Assembly: GCF_020567525.1 (NCBI RefSeq)
Contig: NZ_JAJCVI010000005.1
Location: forward strand, 418,974 to 482,973
Length of the DNA: 64,000 nucleotides
From: Halorubellus salinus
GTDB taxonomy: Archaea > Halobacteriota > Halobacteria > Halobacteriales > Natrialbaceae
Reading direction: 5' to 3'
Made by a program: the position numbers and the translations under genes. The notes under the pieces are model-generated. The model did no database searches and was not told the origin of the DNA. It worked only from the letters and a program-made list of their open reading frames with translations. Positions 35,651-43,465 of the stretch are shown in pieces; within the stretch, counting starts at the first letter, position 1, and every line of letters begins with the position of its first letter.

Positions 35651-37240
35651 ATGAAGGTCCTGGTGACGGACCCCATCGCCGACGCGGGTATCGAACGCCT
35701 CAGAGAGGCGGGCCACGAAGTCGAGACCGCCTACGACGTCGAAGGGGACGCGCTCCTCTCCGCGGTCGACGACGCGAACGGACTCATCGTTCGCTCGGGA
35801 ACCGAGGTGACGGAGGCGGTGTTCGAGGCCGCGCCGGAACTCGTCATCGTCGGCCGCGCCGGCATCGGCGTGGACAACATCGATATCGACGCGGCGACCG
35901 AGCACGGCGTCGTCGTCGCGAACGCCCCCGAAGGGAACGTTCGCGCCGCCAGCGAGCACACGGTCGCGATGGCGTTCGCCGCCGCACGCTCCATCCCGCA
36001 AGCCCACACGCGACTCCGGGACGGCGAATGGGCGAAAGGCGACTTCCTCGGCACCGAGGTCAACGGGAAGACCCTCGGCGTCGTCGGCCTCGGTCGCGTC
36101 GGCCAGGAGGTCGCGAAGAAGTGCCACTCGCTCGGGATGAACCTCGTCGCGTTCGACCCCTACATCAGCGAGGAGCGCGCCGAGCAACTCGGCGCGGAAC
36201 TCGTCGACCTCGACGACTGCCTCGACCGCGCGGACTTCCTCACCGTCCACGTCCCGCTGACGGACGAGACGGAGAACATGATCAGCGACGAGGAGCTCGC
36301 GCAGCTCGAAGGCGGGTACGTCGTGAACTGCGCTCGCGGCGGCGTCGTCGACGAGGACGCGCTCGCCGAAGCCGTCGAGGACGGCGTGCTCGCCGGCGCC
36401 GCGGTGGACGTGTTCGCGGAGGAGCCCGTGAGTCCCGACAATCCACTGCTCGACGTTGACGACGTCGTCGTGACGCCCCACCTCGGGGCGAGCACGGAGG
36501 CCGCCCAGGAGAACGTCGCGGTCTCGACCGCGAATCAAGTAGTCGCGGCGTTCGCGGGCGAGCCCGTGATGAACGCGCTGAACGCGCCGTCGATGGACGA
36601 GGCGGCGTTCCCGCGCGTCGAACCGTACATCGACCTCGGCGAGACGTCGGGGAAGGTCGCCGCGCAACTGTTCGGGAAGCGCATCGAGTCCGTCGAGGTC
36701 AGCTACGAGGGCGACATCGCCGAGGAGGACGTCGACCTCGTCACCGCGAGCGTCCTGAAGGGCGTGTTCGAACCGCTGGAGTGGCAGGTGAACTCGGTGA
36801 ACGCGCCGCGTATCGCTGAGGAACGCGGCGTCGAGGTCACCGAATCGAAGAGCCGCAGTAGCGAGGACTTCCAGAGCCTCGTCACCGTCACGGTCGGCGA
36901 CGGCGACGAGGAACTCTCCGTGTGCGGAACGCTCTTCCACGGCGACGACCCGCGCATCGTCCGCATCGACGGGTTCCGCGTCGACGCCATCCCCCACGGG
37001 AAGATGGTCGTCGCACGGAACGCCGACGAACCGGGCGTCATCGGCCTCATCGGCTCGGTCATGGGGAAGTACGACGTGAACATCGCCGGGATGTTCAACG
37101 CCCGCCAGACCATCGGCGGGGAAGCGCTGACCGTGTACAACGTCGACGGCGAGATCTCCGACGAAGCCCGCGAGGAACTCGTCGCCGACGACCGCATCAC
37201 GGACGTCACCGTCATCAGACTCAACGGCGCCGACGAGTAA
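35651..37240 (+). CDS. serA: D-3-phosphoglycerate dehydrogenase (SerA)
   Basis: A 529-residue enzyme of the long SerA type. The NAD-binding GLGRVGQEV is in the first half, followed by the catalytic set: Arg in NCARGGVVDE, Glu in FAEEPV and His in TPHLGAST. A dimer/ASB-type middle domain and a C-terminal ACT domain (PGVIGLIGSVMGKYDVNIAG) that should bind serine follow. It commits 3-phosphoglycerate to serine. The ATG at 35651 leaves the usual MKVLVTDPIAD start; in-frame upstream codons exist but add an unlike tail. Confidence 0.93.
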   Translation: MKVLVTDPIADAGIERLREAGHEVETAYDVEGDALLSAVDDANGLIVRSGTEVTEAVFEAAPELVIVGRAGIGVDNIDIDAATEHGVVVANAPEGNVRAASEHTVAMAFAAARSIPQAHTRLRDGEWAKGDFLGTEVNGKTLGVVGLGRVGQEVAKKCHSLGMNLVAFDPYISEERAEQLGAELVDLDDCLDRADFLTVHVPLTDETENMISDEELAQLEGGYVVNCARGGVVDEDALAEAVEDGVLAGAAVDVFAEEPVSPDNPLLDVDDVVVTPHLGASTEAAQENVAVSTANQVVAAFAGEPVMNALNAPSMDEAAFPRVEPYIDLGETSGKVAAQLFGKRIESVEVSYEGDIAEEDVDLVTASVLKGVFEPLEWQVNSVNAPRIAEERGVEVTESKSRSSEDFQSLVTVTVGDGDEELSVCGTLFHGDDPRIVRIDGFRVDAIPHGKMVVARNADEPGVIGLIGSVMGKYDVNIAGMFNARQTIGGEALTVYNVDGEISDEAREELVADDRITDVTVIRLNGADE

Positions 37241-37302
37241 CGCCACCCGCGTTCACGGCCTGTTTCTCTCGACGTGGCGACGTGTGTGACCGACGGGTCG
37301 AG

Positions 37303-37674
37303 TCAGAACGCGTTCCGGAAGCGCCGAACGAGCGACTCGAGCAGCGACTCCCGTTCGCGCAGGTCCCTGATGGTCGCGTTCCGGTCAGCGAGTATCGTCT
37401 CGTAGCGCTCGCGGACGGCCTCGACCTGTCGCTCCGCGGCGTCGCGGTCCGAACGCAGATGGTCGACGCGCGCGGCGAGCACGGGCGCCGGCGGCAGGTT
37501 CGCCGGGTCCCGGCCACTCAACGGCTCGCTGTCGGGCTCTGTCGAGGTAGTGATGGTGGCAGCATCGGAGTCGCTACTCGGGGGTCGGGGGCGCGAAGTC
37601 GGCGCACCATCACCCAACCCGTCGTCCTCGGTCGGCACCGTCCATTCGACGGTGAACGCGGGGTCGGTTGACAT
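37303..37674 (-). CDS. Coiled-coil protein, unknown function
   Basis: A 123-residue protein with a disordered acidic N-terminus (about 60 residues) and a C-terminal coiled coil from about residue 65 (VLAARVDHLRSDRDAAERQV to LESLVRRFRNAF). Heptad hydrophobics are visible. Such short coiled-coil proteins are common in haloarchaea; the role is unknown. Convergent with serA. Confidence 0.65.
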   Translation of the reverse strand: MSTDPAFTVEWTVPTEDDGLGDGAPTSRPRPPSSDSDAATITTSTEPDSEPLSGRDPANLPPAPVLAARVDHLRSDRDAAERQVEAVRERYETILADRNATIRDLRERESLLESLVRRFRNAF

Positions 37675-37818
37675 GGACTAGCATACTTCTCGGCAGGACA
37701 CGTCAAACCCCGTCAGACCGACGGAATACGAGCGTCAGACGCCACCCACAACCCCTCACCACCCCCAACAACTCACGAACCGAGAACCAACCCAAAACAC
37801 CGACACCCACACTCGAAA

Positions 37819-37890
37819 CGGCGACCTGGAGGTCGCCGTACGCTCGGTCAGTCCGCAACCGCACCCGAAACGGCGCCCGAGGGGGCGCCG
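37819..37890 (-). terminator. Two tandem hairpins after thrC, duplicated module
   Basis: Two hairpins with eight-pair stems and four-base loops: CGGCGACC/GGTCGCCG (37819-37838) and CGGCGCCC/GGGCGCCG (37871-37890). Both are flanked by GAAA and by CGCTCGGTCAGTCCGC-like sequence, so the whole module, including the thrC stop region, is a direct duplication. In the thrC transcript they come 10-80 bases after the stop and are followed by GTTTC, consistent with a 3' end or terminator. The remaining non-coding sequence, 37675-37818, is C/A-rich and G-poor. Confidence 0.6.
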
Positions 37891-37899
37891 TATGCTCGG

Positions 37900-39159
37900 T
37901 CAGTCCGCGAGATGCTCTCGAACACCTTCGGTCGTCCCCGGGACCTGCTCGGTGTCGCCGCCGGCGGCCGCGGCCGCGTCGGGGTCCTTCAGGAGGTGCC
38001 CGGTCGTCAGGAGCGCGACGCGCTCACCGGCCTCGATGACGCCCTCGTCGCGGAGCTTTCGCGCCCCCGCGAGACTCGCCGCGCTCGCGGGCTCGACGCC
38101 CACGCCCTCGCCGGCGAGGTCGCGTTGCGCTCGCGTGATCTCGTCGTCCGAGACGGCGACCGCCGTCCCGCCCGTCTCGCGGATACCGGGGAGCGCCTTC
38201 GGCGCGTTCACCGGATTCCCGATACGGATCGCGGTCGCGCGCGTCTCCACGTCGTCCCAGCGACGCACCTCGTCGTTCCCCTCCTGCACCGCCTCCACCA
38301 TCGGTGCCGCCCCCTCAGCTTGCACGCCCGTCAACGTCGGCACCTCGCTCTTCTCGAGCGCCCCCGACTGCACGAGCTCGCGGAAGCACTTGTACAACGC
38401 CGCCGTGTTCCCCGCGTTCCCCACCGGGAGCACGATGCGGTCCGGGAACGCGCCGTAATCCTCCATGAACCGCTCCAGTATCTCCAGCCCGATCGTCTTC
38501 TGGCCCTCGAGCCGGAAGGGATTCAGCGAGTTCAGCAAGTAGGCGTCGCCCGCCATTGCGAGGTCCTGGACGATGTCCAGGCACGTGTCGAAGTTCCCAT
38601 CAACTTCGAGGATGCGCGCGCCGTGGAGGCTCGCCTGCGCGACCTTCCCCGCCGCGACCTTCCCCGCCGGCAGGAGGACGAGCGTCTCCATGTTCGCACG
38701 AGCGCCGTACGCCGACAGCGCCGCGCTCGTGTTCCCCGTGCTCGCGCACGCCAGCCGCCCGACGCCGAGTTCCTGGGCGACGCGAACGCCGACGGTCATC
38801 CCGCGGTCCTTGAACGCCCCCGTCGGGTTCATCCCCTCGTGTTTGACGCGGAGCGCCTCGACGCCGAGTTCGTCCTCCAGGTCCGGGACGCGATGCAGGG
38901 GCGTGTCGCCCTCCGGGAGCGTCACGCCCACGTCGAACGGCAACGCAGCCGCGTACCGCCACACGCCACGCCCCTCGAAGTCGTCGAACGTCGGCAGGTC
39001 GGCGTACCTGGCTTCGAGCAGTCCATCGCAATCGCACGTGTACCGGACGTCGTCGAACGGCGCGTACACGTCACCGCACTCGATGCACGCGAGCCACACG
39101 CCGTCGTCCGCCACGTCCGGCGCGTCCGGCGCTGGCGCGTCAAGTGAAAGCGAATCCAT
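37900..39159 (-). CDS. thrC: Threonine synthase (ThrC)
   Basis: A 419-residue PLP enzyme with a Cys-rich N-terminal element (CIECGDVY and YTCDCDG) found in archaeal threonine synthases. The PLP lysine is K117 in NPTGAFKDRG; STGNTSAAL and the glycine-rich PVGNAGNTAA phosphate loops are present. It converts O-phosphohomoserine to threonine. The start is set by a TTTTGC box at about -27 to -31 and an inverted repeat between the two. It is divergent from the PQQ-like propeller gene. Confidence 0.93.
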   Translation of the reverse strand: MDSLSLDAPAPDAPDVADDGVWLACIECGDVYAPFDDVRYTCDCDGLLEARYADLPTFDDFEGRGVWRYAAALPFDVGVTLPEGDTPLHRVPDLEDELGVEALRVKHEGMNPTGAFKDRGMTVGVRVAQELGVGRLACASTGNTSAALSAYGARANMETLVLLPAGKVAAGKVAQASLHGARILEVDGNFDTCLDIVQDLAMAGDAYLLNSLNPFRLEGQKTIGLEILERFMEDYGAFPDRIVLPVGNAGNTAALYKCFRELVQSGALEKSEVPTLTGVQAEGAAPMVEAVQEGNDEVRRWDDVETRATAIRIGNPVNAPKALPGIRETGGTAVAVSDDEITRAQRDLAGEGVGVEPASAASLAGARKLRDEGVIEAGERVALLTTGHLLKDPDAAAAAGGDTEQVPGTTEGVREHLAD

Positions 39160-39162
39160 TGT

Positions 39163-39190
39163 CGGGGCGAAAGCCCCGCGCACGCAAAAG
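39163..39190 (-). promoter_or_regulatory. thrC promoter with inverted repeat at the transcription start
   Basis: CAAAAG at 39185-39190 (CTTTTG on the thrC strand) is the TATA-like box. Between it and the ATG, CGGGGC (39163-39168) and GCCCCG (39173-39178) form a perfect six-base dyad around GAAA. Its place at the transcription start suits a repressor operator. Confidence 0.45.
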
Positions 39191-39294
39191 TCCGCGGGGT
39201 ACACCCAGACGTTGCCGCACCCACACGCCCGAGGAGCGACCGCGGCGCGGACGGCCACACAAGATACTTGCCGTCGTTGGTCGCACACGCGACC

Positions 39295-40605
39295 GTGACC
39301 CCGCCCTCCACGCCGAGCGACGGCCGCGATGGCCGCGACGGCCGCGATGGCCGCGACAGCCGCGACGGCTGCGGTGGCTGCGGTGGCCGCGACGCCAGCG
39401 GCCGCTCCCGACGTGCGGTCCTCGCGACCGCCGGCACCGCCGTCGCTGGCGCGCTCGCCGGCTGCAGCGCGCTCGGTGGCGGCACCACGCCGTCGGCGTT
39501 CGCCGACGGCGACTGGCACTCGTTCGGGAACGCGCCCGGGAACCAGAACCGCGTCGCTGGCGGTGCTCCGGAGCCGACCGACCACGACGTGCTCGCGGAC
39601 GCGAACTGGCCGTACGCGCCGCCGGTCGTCCACGACGATACCGCGTACCTCGCGACCGGCGAGCGCGTGCTCGCGGTCCAGGCGAACGGCGTCGAAGCGT
39701 GGCAGCGACCCGGCGAGGACCGCGTCGTCGCCTCGGGTGCGCCCGCGCTCGACCCCGACGAGGGCCTGCTCTACGTCCCCAAGCGAGTCGTCCCGCGGAG
39801 CGACGGCCCGGACCCGGCGCCCGCGTTCGTCACCGCGTACGACTACGAGACCGGGTTCGAGCAGTGGCGCGTTCGCGTCGGCGACGACCGCGCGTACGGC
39901 GTCACCGTCCACGGTGGCGACCTCTACGTCCGGAGCGCGAGCGCGTGCGTCCGACTCGGGCCCGACGGGAGCGAACGCTGGCGGACGCCACTCGACCCGC
40001 TCAGGTACGACGAGTACAACCTCTCCGGCACGTTCGCGACGCAGGTCGCGCCCGCCGTCGAGAACGCCGGCGTGTACGTCCCCGACCGGAACGCGCTCGT
40101 CAAACTCGAACCGGGAACCGGCGACGAACGCTGGCGCGTCCACGCCGCCACGCCCTACGCCGCCCCCGTCCTCGACAACGGCGGCGTCGTCCAGACCGGC
40201 TGGCAGGGCGTCGTCGCCGTCGACCGCTTCGGCGACGTCCGCTGGCGACGCGACCTCCAGTCGCTCGCCGCCCCAGCAACCGACGGCACCGACGTCTACG
40301 TCGCCACGACCGACCTCTACGAACTCGACGGCACGACAGGCGAGAGCAACTGGACGATACCTCTCTCGCGCGGCGACACCGGAACCGCCGCCCCCGTCGT
40401 CACCGACGACACCGTCGTCGTCGACGCCGACCACCCCGTCGCCTACCGCCGCGACGCTGACGGCCTCCTCGCCCCCGACCGCAAACGCTGGACCTACACC
40501 CAACCACACACCGGCACCTACGCCACACCAGTCGTCGCGTCCGGCAACCTGTTCGCCGTGGGCCCCGCCGGCCTCTACGCGTTCGAACACAACACCGAGA
40601 CCTAG
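39295..40605 (+). CDS. PQQ-like beta-propeller Tat lipoprotein
   Basis: A 436-residue exported protein. A polar N-terminus with repeated GRDGRDGRDGRDSRDG leads into a Tat lipoprotein signal (SRRAVLATAG to LAGC) and then seven or so beta-propeller blades (YLATGERVLAVQANGVEAWQ, AYDYETGFEQWRVRVGDD, YELDGTTGESNWTIPL). Blades of this PQQ-type form outer-surface scaffolds or BamB-like assembly factors; no quinone ligand residues are evident. The GTG at 39295 lies 27 bases after AGATACTT. Confidence 0.82.
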   Translation: MTPPSTPSDGRDGRDGRDGRDSRDGCGGCGGRDASGRSRRAVLATAGTAVAGALAGCSALGGGTTPSAFADGDWHSFGNAPGNQNRVAGGAPEPTDHDVLADANWPYAPPVVHDDTAYLATGERVLAVQANGVEAWQRPGEDRVVASGAPALDPDEGLLYVPKRVVPRSDGPDPAPAFVTAYDYETGFEQWRVRVGDDRAYGVTVHGGDLYVRSASACVRLGPDGSERWRTPLDPLRYDEYNLSGTFATQVAPAVENAGVYVPDRNALVKLEPGTGDERWRVHAATPYAAPVLDNGGVVQTGWQGVVAVDRFGDVRWRRDLQSLAAPATDGTDVYVATTDLYELDGTTGESNWTIPLSRGDTGTAAPVVTDDTVVVDADHPVAYRRDADGLLAPDRKRWTYTQPHTGTYATPVVASGNLFAVGPAGLYAFEHNTET

Positions 40606-40656
40606 CCACGACGCACTCGAACACCCCACCGACACGTAGCCAGGACACACTCGAAC
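40596..40656. repeat. Imperfect 27-bp duplication over a stop codon
   Basis: CGAGACCTAGCCACGACGCA (from 40596, ending TCGAAC at 40622) is repeated as CGACACGTAGCCAGGACACA (from 40630, ending TCGAAC at 40656). The unit spans the TAG stop of the PQQ-like gene, and the second copy has a TAG at the same place. 23 of 27 bases match. Period 34. Confidence 0.8.
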
Positions 40657-40678
40657 GCTGACCAAGAACGAATAGAAA

Positions 40679-40698
40679 CGGCCGCCTGGCGGCGGCCG
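40679..40698 (-). terminator. Hairpin matching the thrC 3' hairpins
   Basis: CGGCCGCC and GGCGGCCG pair over a TGGC loop. GAAA precedes it and AACGCTAGGTGAGTCA follows, matching the flanks of the thrC hairpins. It lies 13 bases beyond the stop of the HTH gene at 40712. The stem differs from the thrC stems by compensatory changes, so the paired structure is conserved. Confidence 0.6.
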
Positions 40699-40711
40699 AA
40701 CGCTAGGTGAG

Positions 40712-41086
40712 TCAGTTACCGTCGAACTCGTCGATGACGCCGTGGACGGTCTCGGTCCATTCGTCGAGCGCGTCGTGCAGGAGTTCCTTCGCTTCGGGGA
40801 GTTCGGTGGCGGTGTACTGGTAGACGTAGCCGCCGGCGTCGAGCAAGCGGCGGTTCCGGTCGGCGAGCCCGTTCTCGAGGAGCGTCGACAGCGACCGGTT
40901 GACGTTCGAGCGGTCGCGCTCCATCTGTCCGGCGAGCTCCTCGACGGTACTCCCGGGGTTGTCGAGGAGCGCGACGTACGTCCTGACCTCGTGGTCCTGG
41001 ATGCCGAACACGCAACTCAGGACGTTCTGGAACGACGGGTCCGGTTGCTCCAGGAGGTCGCCGAGGTCCGGTGACTGGTCTGTCAT
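40712..41086 (-). CDS. TrmB-family-like HTH transcription regulator
   Basis: A 124-residue protein with a winged helix-turn-helix: VRTYVALLDNPGSTVEELAG and the recognition region RDRSNVNRSLSTLLENGLA, then a wing LADRNRRLLDAGGYVYQYTA. This is the DNA-binding part of TrmB/MarR-like archaeal regulators without an effector domain; the short C-terminal helix may dimerise. The Cys in LSCVFGIQD is noteworthy for redox sensing. Target unknown; the ATG at 41084-41086 is chosen because upstream sequence is not coding-like. Confidence 0.82.
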   Translation of the reverse strand: MTDQSPDLGDLLEQPDPSFQNVLSCVFGIQDHEVRTYVALLDNPGSTVEELAGQMERDRSNVNRSLSTLLENGLADRNRRLLDAGGYVYQYTATELPEAKELLHDALDEWTETVHGVIDEFDGN

Positions 41087-41157
41087 ACCCCGTATTCCGT
41101 CGCCGTCGGTCAAAAACGTACCTCCGGCGTGCGCCGACGTCGGGCGAGAGAGCGCCG

Positions 41158-41412
41158 TCAGTCCTCGGCGTCGGCGGTGGTGTCGCGCGCGTACCCCTGG
41201 TTGTCGATGCATTCGCGCATCTCCGCTTCGGTCCCGTGCTTGTGGAGCGTCGTCGGCGTGTCGCAGTAGAACGTCGACCCGTCGTGGCGGAGCGTCACCT
41301 CGTGCTCGCTCCCGAGGAGCTCGGTGACGATGACGACGCGGCGCCCGTCCGCGAGCGCACTCAGTATCTCTTCGACGTCGAGTTCACCGGCGTTCGCGCG
41401 GAGGGGTTCCAT
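41158..41412 (-). CDS. Small haloarchaeal protein, unknown function
   Basis: An 84-residue protein starting MEPLRANAGELDVEEILSAL, with VTLRHDGSTFYCDTPTTLHK and a C-terminal EMRECIDNQGYA. The pattern GRRVVIVTELLG suggests a small beta-rich domain. I recall similar short proteins in haloarchaea beside HTH regulators but cannot name a family. Same strand as the HTH gene, 71 bases upstream of it. Confidence 0.7.
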   Translation of the reverse strand: MEPLRANAGELDVEEILSALADGRRVVIVTELLGSEHEVTLRHDGSTFYCDTPTTLHKHGTEAEMRECIDNQGYARDTTADAED

Positions 41413-41582
41413 CGTCTACGTGTGCGTGCGCCCCCCGTATCGGCGTTTCGGATACGCACTGGCCGTCGGCGACCGGATTCGACGACCGGCCTCGGCGTCC
41501 ACTTAGCTCTTGCGTGGCGCTGCGGCGCGCGTACAGCGCCGGCGTACCGTCTTTCCAACCGGCTCCGTCGCTCTGGATGCAC

Positions 41583-42047
41583 ATGTCAGAGACGGTTTCC
41601 TCGACGGAGACGAGTACAGGCTTCGACCTCGCGGACTGGCAGGCAGGGACGCTCGCTGGCACCCTCGCCGGCGTCGTCATGGGCGTCATGCTGACGACAC
41701 AGCTGACGCCCGTCATCGAGGCGGCGATCCCGGCGATGTACGGACTCTCCGGCGGGCTCGCGGGCTGGGTGGTGCACGTCTCTCACGGCGCCGTCCTCGG
41801 CGTCGCGTTCGCCGCGGTCCTCGGCGCGGTCGGCGGGGGCGAGTGGTCGACGGCGAAGACCGTCGGCGTCGGGCTCGCGTTCGGCGTCGCGCTCTGGGTC
41901 GTGCTCGCGGTCCTCGTGATGCCGGTGTGGCTCCAGACCGTCGGGTTCGGGCCCGCGCCCGCCGTCCCGAACGTCAGCCCCAAGAGCCTCGTCGGGCACG
42001 TCGTCTACGGCGTCGTGCTCGGCGGCGCGTTCGCGGTGCTGGACTGA
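41583..42047 (+). CDS. Four-helix membrane protein, paralogue of 45813-46292
   Basis: A 154-residue protein with four hydrophobic segments (AGTLAGTLAGVVMGVML, GLAGWVVHVSHGAVLGVAFA, VGLAFGVALWVVLAVLV, LVGHVVYGVVLGGAFAVL). Conserved points shared with the second copy are QL near the first helix, AMYxL, GWxxHxxHxA, ALWVV and VxFGxxxPxPN, then LVGHxVxGxxLG. The histidines in GW-VVHVSH could bind a metal or cofactor. Function unknown. Confidence 0.75.
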   Translation: MSETVSSTETSTGFDLADWQAGTLAGTLAGVVMGVMLTTQLTPVIEAAIPAMYGLSGGLAGWVVHVSHGAVLGVAFAAVLGAVGGGEWSTAKTVGVGLAFGVALWVVLAVLVMPVWLQTVGFGPAPAVPNVSPKSLVGHVVYGVVLGGAFAVLD

Positions 42048-42118
42048 CGAGAACGACTCGGCGGCGGCTTCCGGCCGATGCGCCGCGTTCGCTGAGCGCG
42101 CTCGGCGGAGAGAGAAGT

Positions 42119-42147
42119 GCGGCCACCGAGGTGACGCCGGTGGCCGC
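42119..42147. terminator. Ten-pair hairpin downstream of the membrane protein gene
   Basis: GCGGCCACCG (42119-42128) pairs perfectly with CGGTGGCCGC (42138-42147) over a nine-base loop. It is about 72 bases after the stop of the gene at 41583-42047 and could end its transcript. No T-run follows. Confidence 0.4.
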
Positions 42148-42255
42148 GTTCACAGAGACCGCGTGCGTACCGCCCCGGGTGACAGTCGGGGCAAGTGGCA
42201 GGTGGCGTGACAGGCATCCCTCGTGGCCGCCCGGGTCACGCGTGGGCGAACCAGT

Positions 42256-42305
42256 CATCGGGAATCACGGCCCATCACCGCATCGGGAATCACGGCCCGT
42301 CACCG
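42256..42305. repeat. Two tandem 25-bp copies
   Basis: CATCGGGAATCACGGCCC followed by ATCACCG is repeated directly (42256-42280, 42281-42305) with one base change (CCCATC to CCCGTC). It lies 15 bases beyond the stop of the minus-strand dehydrogenase. Apart from this and the hairpin at 42119, the 273-base gap 42048-42320 shows nothing. Confidence 0.9.
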
Positions 42306-42320
42306 GGGTGCTCGGTGATG

Positions 42321-43463
42321 CTACTCGTCGAGGTGAATCCACTCGCCGCGCTCGTCGCTCGCCACGACGGCGTCCAGCACGCGCTGGACGTCGTACGCGT
42401 CGGCGAACGACGGCACGTCCGTCTCGGCGGCGTCGCCGCGCTCGCTGGCGGCGACCTGCGAGAGGAACGCGGCGTTCTCGTGGACGAACGTGTGCTCCCA
42501 GCCGACGACGTGCCCGGGCGGCCACCAGACGTCGCCGTACGGGTCGGATTCGTCGGTGACGAGCACCGTCTCGTACCCCCGGGAATCCCCGGTGTGGACC
42601 TCGAGCTCGTTCAACCGTTCGAGGGAGAACCGGAGGCTCCCGTCGGTCCCGTGGACCGCGATGGAGTGGTCGTTCTTGTGTCCGGCCGTCATCCGCGACG
42701 CCTCGAACGTCCCCATCGCGCCCGACGCGTACTCGACCTGCGCGCTGTAGGCGTCGTCCACGGTCACCGGCTTCGTCTCGTCGCCGCCCTCGACGGGGCG
42801 CTCGTCGACGAACGTCCGCAGGTGGCCGCTGACGCGCTCGACGTCGCCGACGCGGTCGCCGACCAGGTAGTCCGCGAGGTCGACGGTGTGCGCGCCGAGG
42901 TCGCCGAGCGCGCCGCTCCCGGCGAGTTCGGCGTCGTTCCGCCAGCTCCAGGGGGCGTCCTCGTCGACGAGCCAGTCCTGGAGGTACGACCCGCGCACCT
43001 GCCGTATATCGCCGAGTTCGCCGTCGGCGATCAGGTCGCGAGCGTACTGGATGGCGGGCACGAACCGGTAGTTGAACGCGCACGCCGCGACGGCGTCGCT
43101 CTCGGCGGCGGCGTCGCGTAGTTCGCCTGCGCCGTCGAGCGTCGGCGCGAGCGGCTTCTCGCAGAGCACGTGCGTGTCCGCCGAGAGGGCCGCTATCGTC
43201 GGGTCGACGTGCAGGAAGTTCGGGCCGAGGTTGTAGAAGACGTCGACGTCGTCGACGACGTCGCGCCAGTCGGTCGCGTACCGCGCGAACCCGAGGCGCT
43301 CCGTCGCGTCGGCGAGTGCGGCCTCGTCGGTGCCGACGAGGACGTCCCGTTCGACCGCGGGGGCGTCCGGGAAGAACATCGGGAGCCTGGCGAGCGCGTT
43401 CGCGTGCGCCTTCCCCATGAACCGGTAGCCGAGGAAGCCGACGCTGAGTGGGTCCTCGGCCAT
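42321..43463 (-). CDS. Gfo/Idh/MocA-family oxidoreductase
   Basis: A 380-residue enzyme with a Rossmann start LSVGFLGYRFMGKAHANAL, the family EKP motif in LCEKPLAPT, and GALGDLGAHTVDLADYL with the conserved His of the C-terminal domain. It should oxidise a sugar or cyclitol with NAD(P). An in-frame GTG at 43467-43469 overlaps the stop of the upstream gene (GTGA) and could be the true start, adding two residues. It is the last gene of a three-gene set with a TIM-barrel isomerase and a second Gfo/Idh/MocA enzyme. Confidence 0.88.
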   Translation of the reverse strand: MAEDPLSVGFLGYRFMGKAHANALARLPMFFPDAPAVERDVLVGTDEAALADATERLGFARYATDWRDVVDDVDVFYNLGPNFLHVDPTIAALSADTHVLCEKPLAPTLDGAGELRDAAAESDAVAACAFNYRFVPAIQYARDLIADGELGDIRQVRGSYLQDWLVDEDAPWSWRNDAELAGSGALGDLGAHTVDLADYLVGDRVGDVERVSGHLRTFVDERPVEGGDETKPVTVDDAYSAQVEYASGAMGTFEASRMTAGHKNDHSIAVHGTDGSLRFSLERLNELEVHTGDSRGYETVLVTDESDPYGDVWWPPGHVVGWEHTFVHENAAFLSQVAASERGDAAETDVPSFADAYDVQRVLDAVVASDERGEWIHLDE

Positions 43464-43465
43464 CG

